Of a DNA stretch of 64,000 bases, positions 30,038 through 39,668 are shown piece by piece; position 1 is the first letter of the stretch; each line of letters opens with the position of its first letter. The notes beneath the pieces are model-generated. The model did not search any database. It had not been told where the DNA came from and saw only the letters and a list, made by a program, of their open reading frames with translations. Made by a program: the position numbers and the translations under genes. Origin of the DNA: an uncultured Olsenella sp. GTDB lineage: Bacteria > Actinomycetota > Coriobacteriia > Coriobacteriales > Atopobiaceae. The DNA lies in NCBI GenBank assembly GCA_900314535.1, contig OMVT01000003.1, positions 1 through 64,000 on the forward strand, in the 5' to 3' direction.

Positions 30038-30765
30038 GTGCGCCCCCTTTCGTGGGACCCAGACTGGGCCACCCAGGCCCGTTCCTCCTCGTCGGTGAGC
30101 AGATGTCCGTCCCTGATATGGACGCAGCGGTCTGTCCATGAGGCGACCTCCGCATCGTGGGTGATAAGGACGATGGTCTTTCCTTCATCCCTGAGCTTCA
30201 GGAAGGTCTCGAGGATGAGGCGGCTCGTTGCAGAGTCGAGGTTTCCGGTCGGCTCATCGGCAAGTATGAGCGCCGGGTCGTTCACGAGGGCACGGGCGAT
30301 TGCGACACGCTGCATCTGGCCGCCTGAGAGCTCGTTCGAGCGGTGGTCATAGTACTCGGCAGGAAGGCCGACGGCGGCAAGGGCTGAGCAGGCCCGCTGC
30401 TCCCGCTCCTTCGGAGGCAGCGGGCCATAGAGGAGCGGCAGCATCACATTGCGGAGCACTGTCGCCCGCGGCAGCAGGTTGAAGGACTGGAAGACGAAGC
30501 CGATGCGCTCAGAGCGGATCTGGGCAAGCTCGTCGTCTGTGAGCTTCGAGACATCGAGGCCTTCGAGCTTGTATGAGCCCGAGGTCGGCGTATCGAGGCA
30601 GCCCATGATGTACATGAGGGTCGACTTGCCGGAGCCGGAGGGTCCCATGATCGACAGGAGCTCGCCACGCTTCACCGTGAGCGAGACGCCGCGCAGGGCA
30701 TGGGTCGGGATGCCTCCTTCGTCGTAGATGCGGTGTATGCCCTGCATCTCGATGATCGGGGTCAT
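30034..30765 (-). CDS. MacB/LolD-like ABC transporter ATPase
   Basis: A 243-residue ATPase. Walker A is GPSGSGKSTLMYI, signature ELSGGQMQR, Walker B LILADEPTGNLD and switch ITHD. It belongs to the class that powers FtsX-type permeases by mechanotransmission. Both ends overlap its neighbours by ATGA, so all three operon genes are translationally coupled. Confidence 0.92.
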   Translation of the reverse strand: MTPIIEMQGIHRIYDEGGIPTHALRGVSLTVKRGELLSIMGPSGSGKSTLMYIMGCLDTPTSGSYKLEGLDVSKLTDDELAQIRSERIGFVFQSFNLLPRATVLRNVMLPLLYGPLPPKEREQRACSALAAVGLPAEYYDHRSNELSGGQMQRVAIARALVNDPALILADEPTGNLDSATSRLILETFLKLRDEGKTIVLITHDAEVASWTDRCVHIRDGHLLTDEEERAWVAQSGSHERGRT

Positions 30766-32186
30766 GATGAGACCTTCGTCGCGCCTGCTGTGGCACCTTC
30801 GTCCAAGGCAGGGGATGAGGAGGAATCGGAATCTGCTGCATCGTAGCCGGAGATATCGACCTCGTCGCCTTCCTTCACGTTCGTGATGGCAGCTTCATCG
30901 GCGTTCTTCGCAAGGATCTCGACCGTGCGCTTCTCCCAGCTTCCTTCCTGGGCAGGATTGTCGCCCTTGAGTATCCAGACATAGGAGGAGCCGTCTTCTG
31001 CCTCGTGCAGCGCTGCGATCGGCACGATCAGGGAGTCGGGCACATCCTGCGTCACGATGGTCGCATCTGCTGTCATGCCCGGCTTCACGCGCGGATCGGG
31101 GGCGGGGATGATGAGGGAGACCTTGTAGGTGGCTGTGCTGCTGTAGCCGTAGCCATAGCTCTCCGAGCTCTCAGAGGCCGTGGCGACACGCTCGACCGTG
31201 CCTTCGAGCGTGACATCAGGCAGTGCCGAGAACGTGACCGTGGCGCTCTGGCCGATAGCAAGCGAGGAGATATCCATCTCGTCGACCGAGGTCGTGACGC
31301 GGAGCTGCGAAAGGTCGGCTATCTGGACAAGGGGTCCTGTCGTCGCGCTGCCGGATGCAGCGGCGGCACCCCAGGAGGCACCATTCTGGGCATTGACGGC
31401 GATGACGGAACCGGAGACGGGAGCGGTGACCGTGCGCTTGTCAGCCGTTGCCTGGGCATCGGCCACAGCCTGCTGGGCATTTGCCAGCGTCGTCTTTGCA
31501 GCATCGACCGAGCTTGCAGCAGGCACGACCGTCGAGTACCAGACATCGTCCGGGTCCTGCATCATGGTCTGCTCTTCTGCAGTCTTGGCGCTGTTCCAGG
31601 CGTTCAGCGCTTTCTTGTACGTGCGGTATGCCTGGTCATAGGCGGCATTCGCATCGTCGAGCGCGCGCTGGGCGGAGGCTGCCTCCTGCTGGGCCTGCGT
31701 CACGGCGCGGTCGAGGCTGTCGTTCTTGAGGGTGAAGAGGACATCTCCTGCATTGACGGCGTCGCCTTCCGAGACCCGCACATCCTGGATGATGCCATCC
31801 ACTTCAGGCGTCACGACGGTGCTCGAGACCGGCTGGGCAGAGCCCGAGACCGTGACCGAGGAGATGAGGTCGCCCTTGTAGACGAAGGTCGTCACGTGCT
31901 CGATCGTGCCGGTGCCCTGAGAGGCGAAGAGCTGCGGCAGGATGAACGCTGCGGCAGCAGCCGCGATGACAGCACAGATGATGAGGGCACGGATACGCTT
32001 CTTGCGCTTCTTCTCCCTGCGGACACGCTCCAAGGCAGCAAAGGCAGCAAGGCCTTCTGCATCCTCTTCGGCTTCGGTACGCGGCAGCTGTGTCGTGGCA
32101 GCCGTCTTTCCGAGTCCTTCGCCAGGTGCCAGGACATCGAGGGGCTTCGGCGCTCTGTCTTCCGGCACGTGCTCGTTCTCAGCCAT
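30762..32186 (-). CDS. HlyD/MacA-like membrane fusion (adaptor) protein
   Basis: A 474-residue protein with a cytoplasmic, charged N-terminus of about 65 residues, one transmembrane helix (LIICAVIAAAAAAFILP, about 69-85), then lipoyl/barrel-sandwich halves flanking a helical hairpin rich in Ala, Gln and Asp (about 155-260), and a beta-barrel domain. An acidic, Ser-rich tail ends the protein. In a Gram-positive cell it probably binds the large external domain of the adjacent permease. AAGGAG precedes the ATG. It is the first gene of the operon. Confidence 0.85.
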   Translation of the reverse strand: MAENEHVPEDRAPKPLDVLAPGEGLGKTAATTQLPRTEAEEDAEGLAAFAALERVRREKKRKKRIRALIICAVIAAAAAAFILPQLFASQGTGTIEHVTTFVYKGDLISSVTVSGSAQPVSSTVVTPEVDGIIQDVRVSEGDAVNAGDVLFTLKNDSLDRAVTQAQQEAASAQRALDDANAAYDQAYRTYKKALNAWNSAKTAEEQTMMQDPDDVWYSTVVPAASSVDAAKTTLANAQQAVADAQATADKRTVTAPVSGSVIAVNAQNGASWGAAAASGSATTGPLVQIADLSQLRVTTSVDEMDISSLAIGQSATVTFSALPDVTLEGTVERVATASESSESYGYGYSSTATYKVSLIIPAPDPRVKPGMTADATIVTQDVPDSLIVPIAALHEAEDGSSYVWILKGDNPAQEGSWEKRTVEILAKNADEAAITNVKEGDEVDISGYDAADSDSSSSPALDEGATAGATKVSS

Positions 32187-32282
32187 GGTGCACGCTCCTT
32201 TGTCTGTCTGAGGGAGGGGCCATTACACACACAAGAGATAGGAATGCAGTTCTGAAAGAAAGCTTGAATCAAAGGTACCCAT

Positions 32283-32340
32283 AGAAGCCAGAAGGCGCGA
32301 GGCGCTGGAACCAGATATCGGCCAGCGGATTCTGGCTTCT
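32283..32340. repeat. Compound inverted repeat upstream of efflux operon
   Basis: AGAAGCCAGAA (32283-32293) and TTCTGGCTTCT (32330-32340) are perfect inverted arms. Nested inside, GCGCTGG (32302-32308) can pair with CCAGCG (32322-32327). It lies about 100 bases before the adaptor gene on the minus strand and may be a leader RNA structure or a regulator site. I cannot assign it to a known family. Confidence 0.5.
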
Positions 32341-32427
32341 CGATGCTATCGTCTCTTTCCGCCTCCCATCTATCCATCGATATGTCCGTCTCTTTCCTTG
32401 CATCTCTGTAAGGCAGGCACAAAGAAA

Positions 32428-32453
32428 GGGAGGAGGGCGCATGCCCTCCTCCC
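32428..32453 (-). terminator. Terminator for the peptide-binding protein gene
   Basis: GGGAGGAGGGC and GCCCTCCTCCC form a perfect 11-bp stem with a 4-base loop. On the minus strand it is followed by TTTCTTTG, 30 bases after the stop of the binding-protein gene that ends at 32483. Confidence 0.85.
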
Positions 32454-32482
32454 CAAGAAGCCCAATCTATGCCTGCCAGCTG

Positions 32483-34105
32483 CTATGCGCTGTACGTCAT
32501 TCCCTTGAAGTGGAAGTCGACCAAGATATCGAGGCCGTCGTAGCCCTTGCGCAGGACATACGGGTTCTGCGGCCAGACAACAGGAATCGTGCCGAAGTCG
32601 GTGCGGACGAGCTGGTTGTCTGCCTTGATCGTGTTCTCCTTCGCCGTCGCATCGTCGAGGGAGGCACGTGCGGCATCGACGTAGCCGTCGAAGGCAGATG
32701 AATTGTAGAAGCTCGAGCGCTGGGAGGCATTCGTGCTGTAGAAGTAGGATGCCATGTGCTCGACGCCGACGAACGAGAGCGTCGACCAGGTCACGAGCGT
32801 GACCTGGAGCGTGCCGTTCTTGCGGGAGTCGGCCCAGAGGCCCGCATCGATGGTCTGGACATCGACATTCACGCCGACCTGGCTCCAGTAGTTCTGGATT
32901 GCGACCATGACAGACTGGTCCTGGCTCCTGACCTGGGCGGTGAGGGAGAGGCCATCCGCTCCTGCCTCGGCGAGGAGCTCACGTGCCTTCTCGGGGTCGT
33001 ACTCGAGGATGTCGGCGCCTTCGTCGGAGCCGGTCTCCGAGGGCGGGATGAAGCCCGTGCAGGGGATGGCAGCACCGGAAAGGACCGTATCTGCCAGCTC
33101 CTGGCGGTTGATTGCGAGGGAGAGGGCCTGGCGGACGCGGGCATCCTGGAGCTTCGGCTCATTGAGGTTCAGGTTCACGAACTGCGTTGCAGCAGGCGTG
33201 TAGAAGACGATTTGGTCCTTCACATCGTCGTCCGATTCATACTGCTGCAGGAGCGACGTGCTGAAGAAGCAGAGGTCGATATCGCCGTTCTTGTAGTTCA
33301 TCATGCGCGTGTTCGCGTCATCGATGTAGAGCACGTCGACCTCGTTGATGGCAGGCTTGCCCTGGTGGTAGTCCTCGAAGGCCTTGAGCACGACTTCGGA
33401 GGACTCATCGTTCGACTCGAGGTAGAAGGGGCCGGAGCCGATGAAGTTCGTGCCGGTGCCCCAGGCATCCCCTGCAGCCTCGCAGGCTGCCTTCGGATAG
33501 ATCGAGGCATAGAACTGGCAGAGCATGTTGAGGAAGGAGGAGTAGACCTGACGGAGCTTGATCGTGAAGTGCGTATCATCGACCACGGTGAAGCCGGAAA
33601 GCGTCGTGGCTGTGCCATCGAGCACTTCCTGGCCGCCCTCGATGTAGACGAAGGAGTCGGCCTCGGCCTTCTTGGCAAGAAGACGCGTGAGCGAGTACTC
33701 GACATCCTCTGATGTCATCGTCGAGCCATCATGGAACTTGATGCCGTCCTTGAGCTCGAAGGAATACGTCAGGCCATCATCAGACACCGTTGGCAGCTGG
33801 GTCACGAGCAGAGGTTCGACCTCGAGCGTCTTCGTGTTGAGCGTCACGAGCGTGTCGCAGATGTTCTCCGAGGCACCCCAGGTGCTCGACGTCGTCTGCG
33901 TATCGAACGAGGTCTTCGAGTTCGCCGTGCCGACCTTGAGGACGACGGAGTCGGAGGTGGACGTGCTGGCATTCGAGCCGCCGCAGGCGGCAAGGCCTGC
34001 TGCAGAGGCAGCAACGGCGGCGCCGAGCGCTCCCCTCAGGAATGAGCGCCTTGTGACGCTTTCGGGCAGGATGTGGCTGAGCACCGTCTGTCTCGGGCTG
34101 GTCAT
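32483..34105 (-). CDS. Peptide-type ABC substrate-binding lipoprotein (family 5)
   Basis: A 540-residue binding protein. The signal has a twin arginine (VTRRSFLRGALG) and a lipobox (LAAC, C41), so it should be an exported lipoprotein. Family motifs are KFHDGSTMTSEDVEYSLTRL and GTGTNFIGSGPFYL. The ATG at 34105 was chosen for the purine-rich GAGAGGAA upstream. It has no permease genes of its own and resembles OppA, so it may feed OppBCDF. A close paralogue immediately upstream, on the same strand, is broken. Confidence 0.87.
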   Translation of the reverse strand: MTSPRQTVLSHILPESVTRRSFLRGALGAAVAASAAGLAACGGSNASTSTSDSVVLKVGTANSKTSFDTQTTSSTWGASENICDTLVTLNTKTLEVEPLLVTQLPTVSDDGLTYSFELKDGIKFHDGSTMTSEDVEYSLTRLLAKKAEADSFVYIEGGQEVLDGTATTLSGFTVVDDTHFTIKLRQVYSSFLNMLCQFYASIYPKAACEAAGDAWGTGTNFIGSGPFYLESNDESSEVVLKAFEDYHQGKPAINEVDVLYIDDANTRMMNYKNGDIDLCFFSTSLLQQYESDDDVKDQIVFYTPAATQFVNLNLNEPKLQDARVRQALSLAINRQELADTVLSGAAIPCTGFIPPSETGSDEGADILEYDPEKARELLAEAGADGLSLTAQVRSQDQSVMVAIQNYWSQVGVNVDVQTIDAGLWADSRKNGTLQVTLVTWSTLSFVGVEHMASYFYSTNASQRSSFYNSSAFDGYVDAARASLDDATAKENTIKADNQLVRTDFGTIPVVWPQNPYVLRKGYDGLDILVDFHFKGMTYSA

Positions 34106-34233
34106 GCGGGTTCCTCTCTCTTGGCGGCTCTGCGGCTTGGCAGGGCAGCATCCCCGGACATGCAAGATTAATGGCTACACTTTACTAGGAATTAGATAGA
34201 TTTCCATGCCTCGAGACCCATCATGTAACAATT

Positions 34234-34286
34234 CCAGCCTCTCCGAAAGCTGCTTTCGGCAATGGAGCAGCTTTCGGAGAGGCTGG
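34234..34286. terminator. Perfect 20-bp inverted repeat between binding-protein paralogues
   Basis: CCAGCCTCTCCGAAAGCTGC (34234-34253) is repeated exactly in inverse at 34267-34286 with a 13-base loop. It lies 31 bases after the broken paralogue and before the intact gene, both on the minus strand, so it most likely terminates the upstream transcript. A clear T tract is lacking. Confidence 0.75.
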
Positions 34287-34316
34287 AGTGCAACCTGCTT
34301 GCGATGTGTCTTTCGT

Positions 34317-35945
34317 TCAGTTCCAGGCGCTCTTGGACATGTCCTTGTAGTGGAAGTTCACGAGGATCGAGAGGCCATCGTAGCCTTCGCGCAGGACATA
34401 GGGGGGTCTTCGGCCACACGACAGAGATCGTTGCGAAGTCCGTGCGGACGAGCTGGCGGTCTGCGGCAATCGTGTCTTCCTTTGCCTCGTCCTCGTTGAG
34501 CGTCGTCCTGGCAGCATCGACGTAGCCGTCGAAGGCAGGCGAGCTGTAGAAGCTCGAGCGCTGGGAAGCTTTCGAGCTGTAGAAGTATGAGGCCATGAAC
34601 TCCACGCCGATGAAGGAGAGTGTCGACCAGGTCACGAGTGTGACCGTGAGAGCGCCGTTTGCACGCTCCTCGCGCCAGAGGCCGGCATCGATGGTCTGGA
34701 CATCGAGATTCACGCCAATCTGGCTCCAGTAGTTCTGGATTGCGACCATGACCGCTTGGCCGGAGCTCCTGACCTGTGCCGTGAGGGAAAGATCTGTGAC
34801 TTTTGCCTCGGCGAGGAGCTCACGTGCCTTCTCGGGGTCGTACTCGAGGACATCGGCGCCTTCGTCGGAGTTCGTGACTGAGGGCGGGATGAAGCCACAG
34901 CAGGGCTCGGCCGAGCCGGAAAGCACGGTGTCTGCGAGCTCCTGGCGGTTGATTGCGAAGGAGAGTGCCTCGCGCGCGCATCCTGGAGCTTCGGCTCATT
35001 CAGGTTCAGGTTCACGAACTGCGTGGAGCCCGGCATGTACATCTGGATCTGGTCCTTCACGTTAGAGTCTGCCTCGTACTGTGTCAGGAGCGAGGTGCTG
35101 AAGAAGCAGAGGCCGATGTCGCCGTTCTTGTAGTTCATCATGCGGGTGTTCGCATCGTCGATGTAGTAGACATCGATCTCGTCCAGGCCTGGCTTGCCCT
35201 CGTGGCAGTCCTCGAAGGCCTTGAGGACGACTTCTGAGGAATCATCGTTCGAGTCGAGCTTGTAGGGGCCCGATCCTATGAAGTTCGTGCCCTGGCCCCA
35301 GGCATCCCCTGCCGCCTCGCAGGCTGCCTTCGGATAGATCGAGGCATAGAACTGGCAGAGCATGTTCAAGAAGGAGGAGTAGACCTGCTTCAGCCTGATC
35401 GTGAAATGCATGCTGTCGGTGGCGGTGAAGCCGGAAAGCGTCGTGGCCGTGCCGTCGAGCACTTCCTGGCCGCCCTCGATGTAGACGAAGGAGTCGGCCT
35501 CGGCCTTCTTGGCAAGAAGACGCGTGAGCGAGTACTCGACATCCTCTGTTGTCATCGTCGGTCCGTCATGGAACTTGATATCGTCCTTGAGCTCGAAAGA
35601 GTATGTGAGGCCATAGTCTGAGACGTCAGGAAGCTTCGTCAGAAGTACCGGCTTCACCTCGAGCGTGTCAGGATCGAGCTCGACGAGCGTCTCGCAGATA
35701 TTCTCAGAGGCGCCCCAGGTAAGAGAGGTCGTCTGCGTATCGAAGGAGGCCTTCGGATTCTCGACGCCGACCTTGAGCACGGCAGGGGAGGAGCCGGAGG
35801 TGGAGGCAGCCTCTCCGCCGGAGCAGGCGGTGGCGCTGATGGCAGCTGCCGCCACGGCAGAGCCGAGCGCTCCTTTGAGGAACGAGCGGCGCGTGAGGGA
35901 TGCCGGAAGCGCATGCGCGATGGCAAAGGTCTGATGGCCGGCCAT
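34317..35945 (-). pseudogene. Broken paralogue of the peptide-binding lipoprotein
   Basis: It matches the gene at 32483-34105 along its whole length: Tat signal LTRRSFLKGALG, then KFHDGPTMTTEDVEYS and YYIDDANTRMMNYKNGDI. The reading frame is lost twice. Near 34975, a GC repeat (CGCGCGCGC) is four bases shorter than the intact copy, just after EPKLQDAR. Near 34405, a G tract of six holds one base more than the intact copy, in VVWP-YVLREGYDG. All three segments would otherwise join into a full-length protein ending at the TGA at 34317. Both lesions sit in simple repeats, so slippage, phase switching or sequencing error are all possible. ATG at 35945. Confidence 0.85.
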
Positions 35946-36196
35946 GAAGATCAGCTCCAGCCTCTCCGGGATGCCCGGAGCTCGGGCTATCGATAAAGTG
36001 CATAGGATGAACGGTACGCGCTGCAGGGGCGCAGCACTATCAATGGAGGCGAAGCCTTCTGAGATTGCAGCGAAATGGAAACAGGCGACACGGAGCTGCA
36101 AACATGTCCACCTCGCAAAAATTGATGGATGCCCCGTGCGCGCCCTGCCCTGGCGGCGCACAATGGAGAGGTCTGAGAACGAGAGAAAGGATTTCC

Positions 36197-37462
36197 ATGA
36201 GCGATGTAGTCGACCGCTTTGTCCGCTATTGCGCAATCGCTTCGCAGTCCGACCCTTCGGTGGATATCACGAAGCCGGAGAACATCCCGACGACGAAGAC
36301 GCAGTTCGCTGTTGCCAACGCTATTGCAGACGACCTCAGGGAGCTTGGCGCGGAGGACGTCTCTGTCGACGAGCATGCCTATGTGATCGCCCACTGGCCG
36401 GCAAGCGCAGGCCTCGAGGACCTGCCGTGCCTCGGCTTCTGCTGCCATATCGATACGGCCTGGCAGACCTGGGGCGATGAGGTGCATCCCGAGATCAAGC
36501 ACTACGAGGGAGGGGAGCTTCTGATCGGCACCGGGCGCGATGGCAAGCCGGTCACGATCAGCCCGAAGACGAACCCGGCACTTGAGCACATGGTCGGCTG
36601 GGATCTCGTGACGAGCGACGGCACCTCCCTTCTCGGTGGCGACGACAAGGCAGGAGACGCCGAGATGGTGAGCCTGCTCAAGCGTCTCAAGGACGACCCC
36701 TCGATTCCGCATCCGCGCCTTGCGTTCTCGTTCGTGCCGGATGAGGAGCTGGGACACGGTGCTGCCCTTCTCGACCTCAAGAAGTTCGGTGCCGACTATG
36801 GCTACACGATCGACGGCGGCCCGCTCGGCGAGTTCTGCTACGAGACGTTCAATGCCGCCGAGGCGAAGGTCTATGCAACGGGCCGCTCGGTCCATACGGG
36901 CACGGCCAAGGGCCTCATGATCAATGCGTCCGAGGCCATCTGGCAGTTCCACAGCATGATTCCTGCCCAGGAGCGTCCGGAGTACACGGAAGGCTATGAC
37001 GGGTTCTACTATCTCGAGCGCGTCGAGGGCAACTGCGAGGTCGCCGAGGCCGACTACATCATCCGCGACCACAAGCAGGAGCTCGTCGAGAAGAGGAAGG
37101 AGCTCATGCGCCGCGCGGTCGAGCTCGTGAACCTCCAGTACGGCGAGGAGGTGCTCAGGATCGAGATCCACGACCAGTACCATAACCTCGCAGATGTCGT
37201 GACGAAGCCGGAGTACCGGCACCTCATCGACAATGCCCGTGAGGCGTACGGCAAGATCGGCCAGGACATGCGCTGCATCCCGATGAGGGGTGGCACCGAC
37301 GGCTCCCAGCTCAGCTTCCGCGGCTTCCCGTGCTGCAACCTGAGTGCCGGCTACTATAACGCCCACGGCGTCCGTGAGTTCGTGCCGGTGCCGGAGCTCG
37401 AGGCAATGGTGGACATGCTCGTGGAGCTCGTGCAGCTCTACGCAAAGAAGCAGGAGGCATAA
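36197..37462 (+). CDS. pepT: Peptidase T (tripeptide aminopeptidase)
   Basis: A cytoplasmic zinc peptidase of family M20B that removes N-terminal residues from tripeptides. In the 421 residues the metal and catalytic motifs are FCCHIDTAWQ (about residue 80), LGGDDKAGDAE, VPDEELGHGA (catalytic Glu pair), TIDGGPLGEF and RGGTDGSQLSFRG. The ATG at 36197 follows GAAAGG. It is paired with an M42 peptidase gene 2 bases downstream and sits beside peptide transport genes, which points to peptides as a nitrogen or carbon source. Confidence 0.93.
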   Translation: MSDVVDRFVRYCAIASQSDPSVDITKPENIPTTKTQFAVANAIADDLRELGAEDVSVDEHAYVIAHWPASAGLEDLPCLGFCCHIDTAWQTWGDEVHPEIKHYEGGELLIGTGRDGKPVTISPKTNPALEHMVGWDLVTSDGTSLLGGDDKAGDAEMVSLLKRLKDDPSIPHPRLAFSFVPDEELGHGAALLDLKKFGADYGYTIDGGPLGEFCYETFNAAEAKVYATGRSVHTGTAKGLMINASEAIWQFHSMIPAQERPEYTEGYDGFYYLERVEGNCEVAEADYIIRDHKQELVEKRKELMRRAVELVNLQYGEEVLRIEIHDQYHNLADVVTKPEYRHLIDNAREAYGKIGQDMRCIPMRGGTDGSQLSFRGFPCCNLSAGYYNAHGVREFVPVPELEAMVDMLVELVQLYAKKQEA

Positions 37463-37463
37463 G

Positions 37464-38528
37464 GTGGCAGATACGGCAAACGAGGTCAAGGCAGAGAACC
37501 TTCTCGACCTCACGCGCGAGCTCATTTCGGTCGACTCTCCTGTCGGCTATTACCCTGAGATCCATGCATGGCTCAAAGACCGCCTCGCTTCCTGGGGCTA
37601 TGAGATGTACACGGACAACAAGGCAACGGCCTATGTGAAGGTCGAGGGCGAGGACACGTCCAAGACCGTGATGGTGGGAGCCCACCTCGATACGCTCGGC
37701 CTCATCGTCCGTGGCTTCAACGACGACGGGACGCTCCGCGTGCGCCAGCTTGGCGGCGTCAACTACCACTCGCTCGAGGGCGAGTGCTGCCGCATCCATT
37801 GCCGCGATGGCCGTGTCGTGCCAGGACAGGTCATCTGCGAGAAGCACTCGGTCCATGTCTTCGAGGATGCGAAGACCGTCGAGCGCACCGAGGATACGAT
37901 GTTCGTCTCCGTCATAGGCGACGTGAAGTCCCCTGAAGATGCCCGCGCGCTCGGTATCACCGAGGGTGCCATCGTGGCACCCGACCCGCACTTCGAGTCC
38001 TTCGATAACGGCTATATCGTCTCGCGCTTCATCGACGACAAGGGAGCCGTGGCAGCGCTTCTCGATACGCTCCTGTGGCTCCATGAGACCGGCCAGAAGC
38101 CCGCTGTGACGACGCTCTTCGCCTTCCCGATCTACGAGGAGATAGGGCACGGCGGAGCATATGTGCCCCCCGAGGTCTCCGAGTATGTGGCGCTCGATAT
38201 CACGCTCATCGGTCCTGACTACGATGCCGACGAACACAATGTCGGCATCATCTGCGCAGACCACAAGGGCCCCTATGACTGGGAGCTCACGAACCGCCTC
38301 ATCCGCTGTGCCGAGAGTGCCTGCACGCCGGGACACTGGAACACGCAGGTCTGCTTCCATTACTCCACGGATGCGAATGCTGCCTATGTCCTCGGCAACA
38401 ATCTCGCTTCCGGTGCCTTCGGCATGGCCTGCCTGAACACGCATGGCCGCGAGCGCTGCCATGTGGATGCACTCGTCGAGACGGAAAAGCTTGCCCGTGC
38501 CTACCTCATGGGCCAGGGCCGCGCCTAG
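37464..38528 (+). CDS. M42-family metallo-aminopeptidase
   Basis: A 354-residue zinc aminopeptidase of the M42 (FrvX/PepA-like) family, whose members form large tetrahedral particles that degrade peptides. The motifs are VGAHLDTLGLIV (metal His and Asp), RFIDDKGAVAALL (bridging Asp), FPIYEEIGHGGA (catalytic Glu and metal Glu) and ALDITLIG. The start is GTG at 37464, after GGAGG, one base past the pepT stop. Some M42 proteins were once annotated as endoglucanases; context favours peptidase. Confidence 0.87.
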   Translation: MADTANEVKAENLLDLTRELISVDSPVGYYPEIHAWLKDRLASWGYEMYTDNKATAYVKVEGEDTSKTVMVGAHLDTLGLIVRGFNDDGTLRVRQLGGVNYHSLEGECCRIHCRDGRVVPGQVICEKHSVHVFEDAKTVERTEDTMFVSVIGDVKSPEDARALGITEGAIVAPDPHFESFDNGYIVSRFIDDKGAVAALLDTLLWLHETGQKPAVTTLFAFPIYEEIGHGGAYVPPEVSEYVALDITLIGPDYDADEHNVGIICADHKGPYDWELTNRLIRCAESACTPGHWNTQVCFHYSTDANAAYVLGNNLASGAFGMACLNTHGRERCHVDALVETEKLARAYLMGQGRA

Positions 38529-38642
38529 CCGCGTGGTGCTTTTCGGTCTTTGGCAAAACGTGGTGGCAAGAGCTGCTCCATGTGGGCATCATAGATAGTG
38601 ACTGAACGATCCGCGGGAGCGGCACTGAGGAAGGACTGGCCC

Positions 38643-39047
38643 ATGCAGAAGGGGAACAAGAACCTGAACGATTTCATGCGCGGCAGGAACGGCACCGACG
38701 AGCTTGCGGTAGCATCGCTCTGCGTTGCGCTCATTCTCCTGATCATCAATATCTTCGCCAGCCAGCTCTGGCTCACGATTGTCGTCCTGGCCTTCGTCGC
38801 CTACGGCCTCTTCCGCTTCTTTGCACCGGCCTCTGTTGCGCTCCGGGAGCAGAACGAGCACTTCGTGAAGATCATCGGCCCCGTCGCGCCGTGGCTGCGC
38901 GATCCGGCAGCTGCCCTGAAGGAGTCGCAGCAGTACAAGCATCTCCAGTGCCCTCACTGCGGCCAGATGGTCCGCGTGCCGCGCGGCAAGGGCGCCATCC
39001 GCGTCACGTGCCCGCGCTGCCACGAGAAGTTCGACACGCGCTCCTAG
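38643..39047 (+). CDS. Zinc-ribbon membrane protein, unknown function
   Basis: A 134-residue protein: hydrophilic N-terminus, two close transmembrane helices (about 20-60), and a C-terminal zinc ribbon with CPHCG and CPRCH separated by 16 residues. The ATG at 38643 lies after GAGGAAGG; an earlier in-frame GTG at 38598 lacks a site. It is 9 bases upstream of coaE and is probably co-transcribed with coaE and the lytic transglycosylase. The ribbon faces the cytoplasm if the helices form a hairpin. Confidence 0.75.
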   Translation: MQKGNKNLNDFMRGRNGTDELAVASLCVALILLIINIFASQLWLTIVVLAFVAYGLFRFFAPASVALREQNEHFVKIIGPVAPWLRDPAAALKESQQYKHLQCPHCGQMVRVPRGKGAIRVTCPRCHEKFDTRS

Positions 39048-39056
39048 GAGAATTCG

Positions 39057-39668
39057 ATGTACCGCCTTTTCCTTGCCGGAGGCACCGCCTCCGGCAAGTC
39101 CTCTGCCGCCAGGTATCTGGCCCAGAAGGGCGCCCTGCGCATAGATCTCGACCAGCTCTCCCGTGCCGTCCTGGCGCCGGGAGAGCCGTGCGTTAGAGAG
39201 ATTGCCGATGCCTTCGGATCCGATCTCGTCGATCCTGCGACCGGCATCCTCGACCGCCACCTTCTGGCAGAGCGAGCCTTCAGGGATGCAGCCTCGACGA
39301 AGAGGCTCGAAGACATCGAGCTTCCCCATATCACAGGTGCCTTGAAGGCCATCCTCTCCGAGGGGCAGGCCGAGGTCGCGGTCGTCGAGATTCCTCTGCT
39401 TGACAGGGCAGAGTCCTACTTCGACGAGGCAGACGAGATTGCCTGCGTGATCACGCCTCTGGCACTCCGCCGCGAGCGTGCCATCGCGCGTGGCATGGAC
39501 GGAGCCGATTTCGACCATCGAGTCGCCCAGCAGCCGACCGATGCCTACCTCGAAAAGAAGGCAGATACCGTCTTCAGGAACGACGGCGACGAGGATGCGC
39601 TCAGAGCGCAGCTCGATGCATGGTGGAAGAAGCGTGAGGCTGCCGGCTGGCAGGGGAGGGCGCGATGA
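39057..39668 (+). CDS. coaE: Dephospho-CoA kinase
   Basis: Catalyses the last step of coenzyme A synthesis, phosphorylation of dephospho-CoA. The 203-residue protein has the P-loop GGTASGKSSAARYL at residue 8, the DxD-type RIDLDQLSR, and VVEIPLLDRAESY. The P-loop is GGTASGKS rather than the commoner GGIGSGKS. The ATG is 9 bases from the upstream gene and its TGA overlaps the next start (ATGA). Confidence 0.9.
   Translation: MYRLFLAGGTASGKSSAARYLAQKGALRIDLDQLSRAVLAPGEPCVREIADAFGSDLVDPATGILDRHLLAERAFRDAASTKRLEDIELPHITGALKAILSEGQAEVAVVEIPLLDRAESYFDEADEIACVITPLALRRERAIARGMDGADFDHRVAQQPTDAYLEKKADTVFRNDGDEDALRAQLDAWWKKREAAGWQGRAR

Noticed and set aside
37464-38528. Endoglucanase as the product of the M42 gene
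   Set aside because: This is an old annotation for the family; the metal motifs and the peptidase and transport context favour an aminopeptidase.
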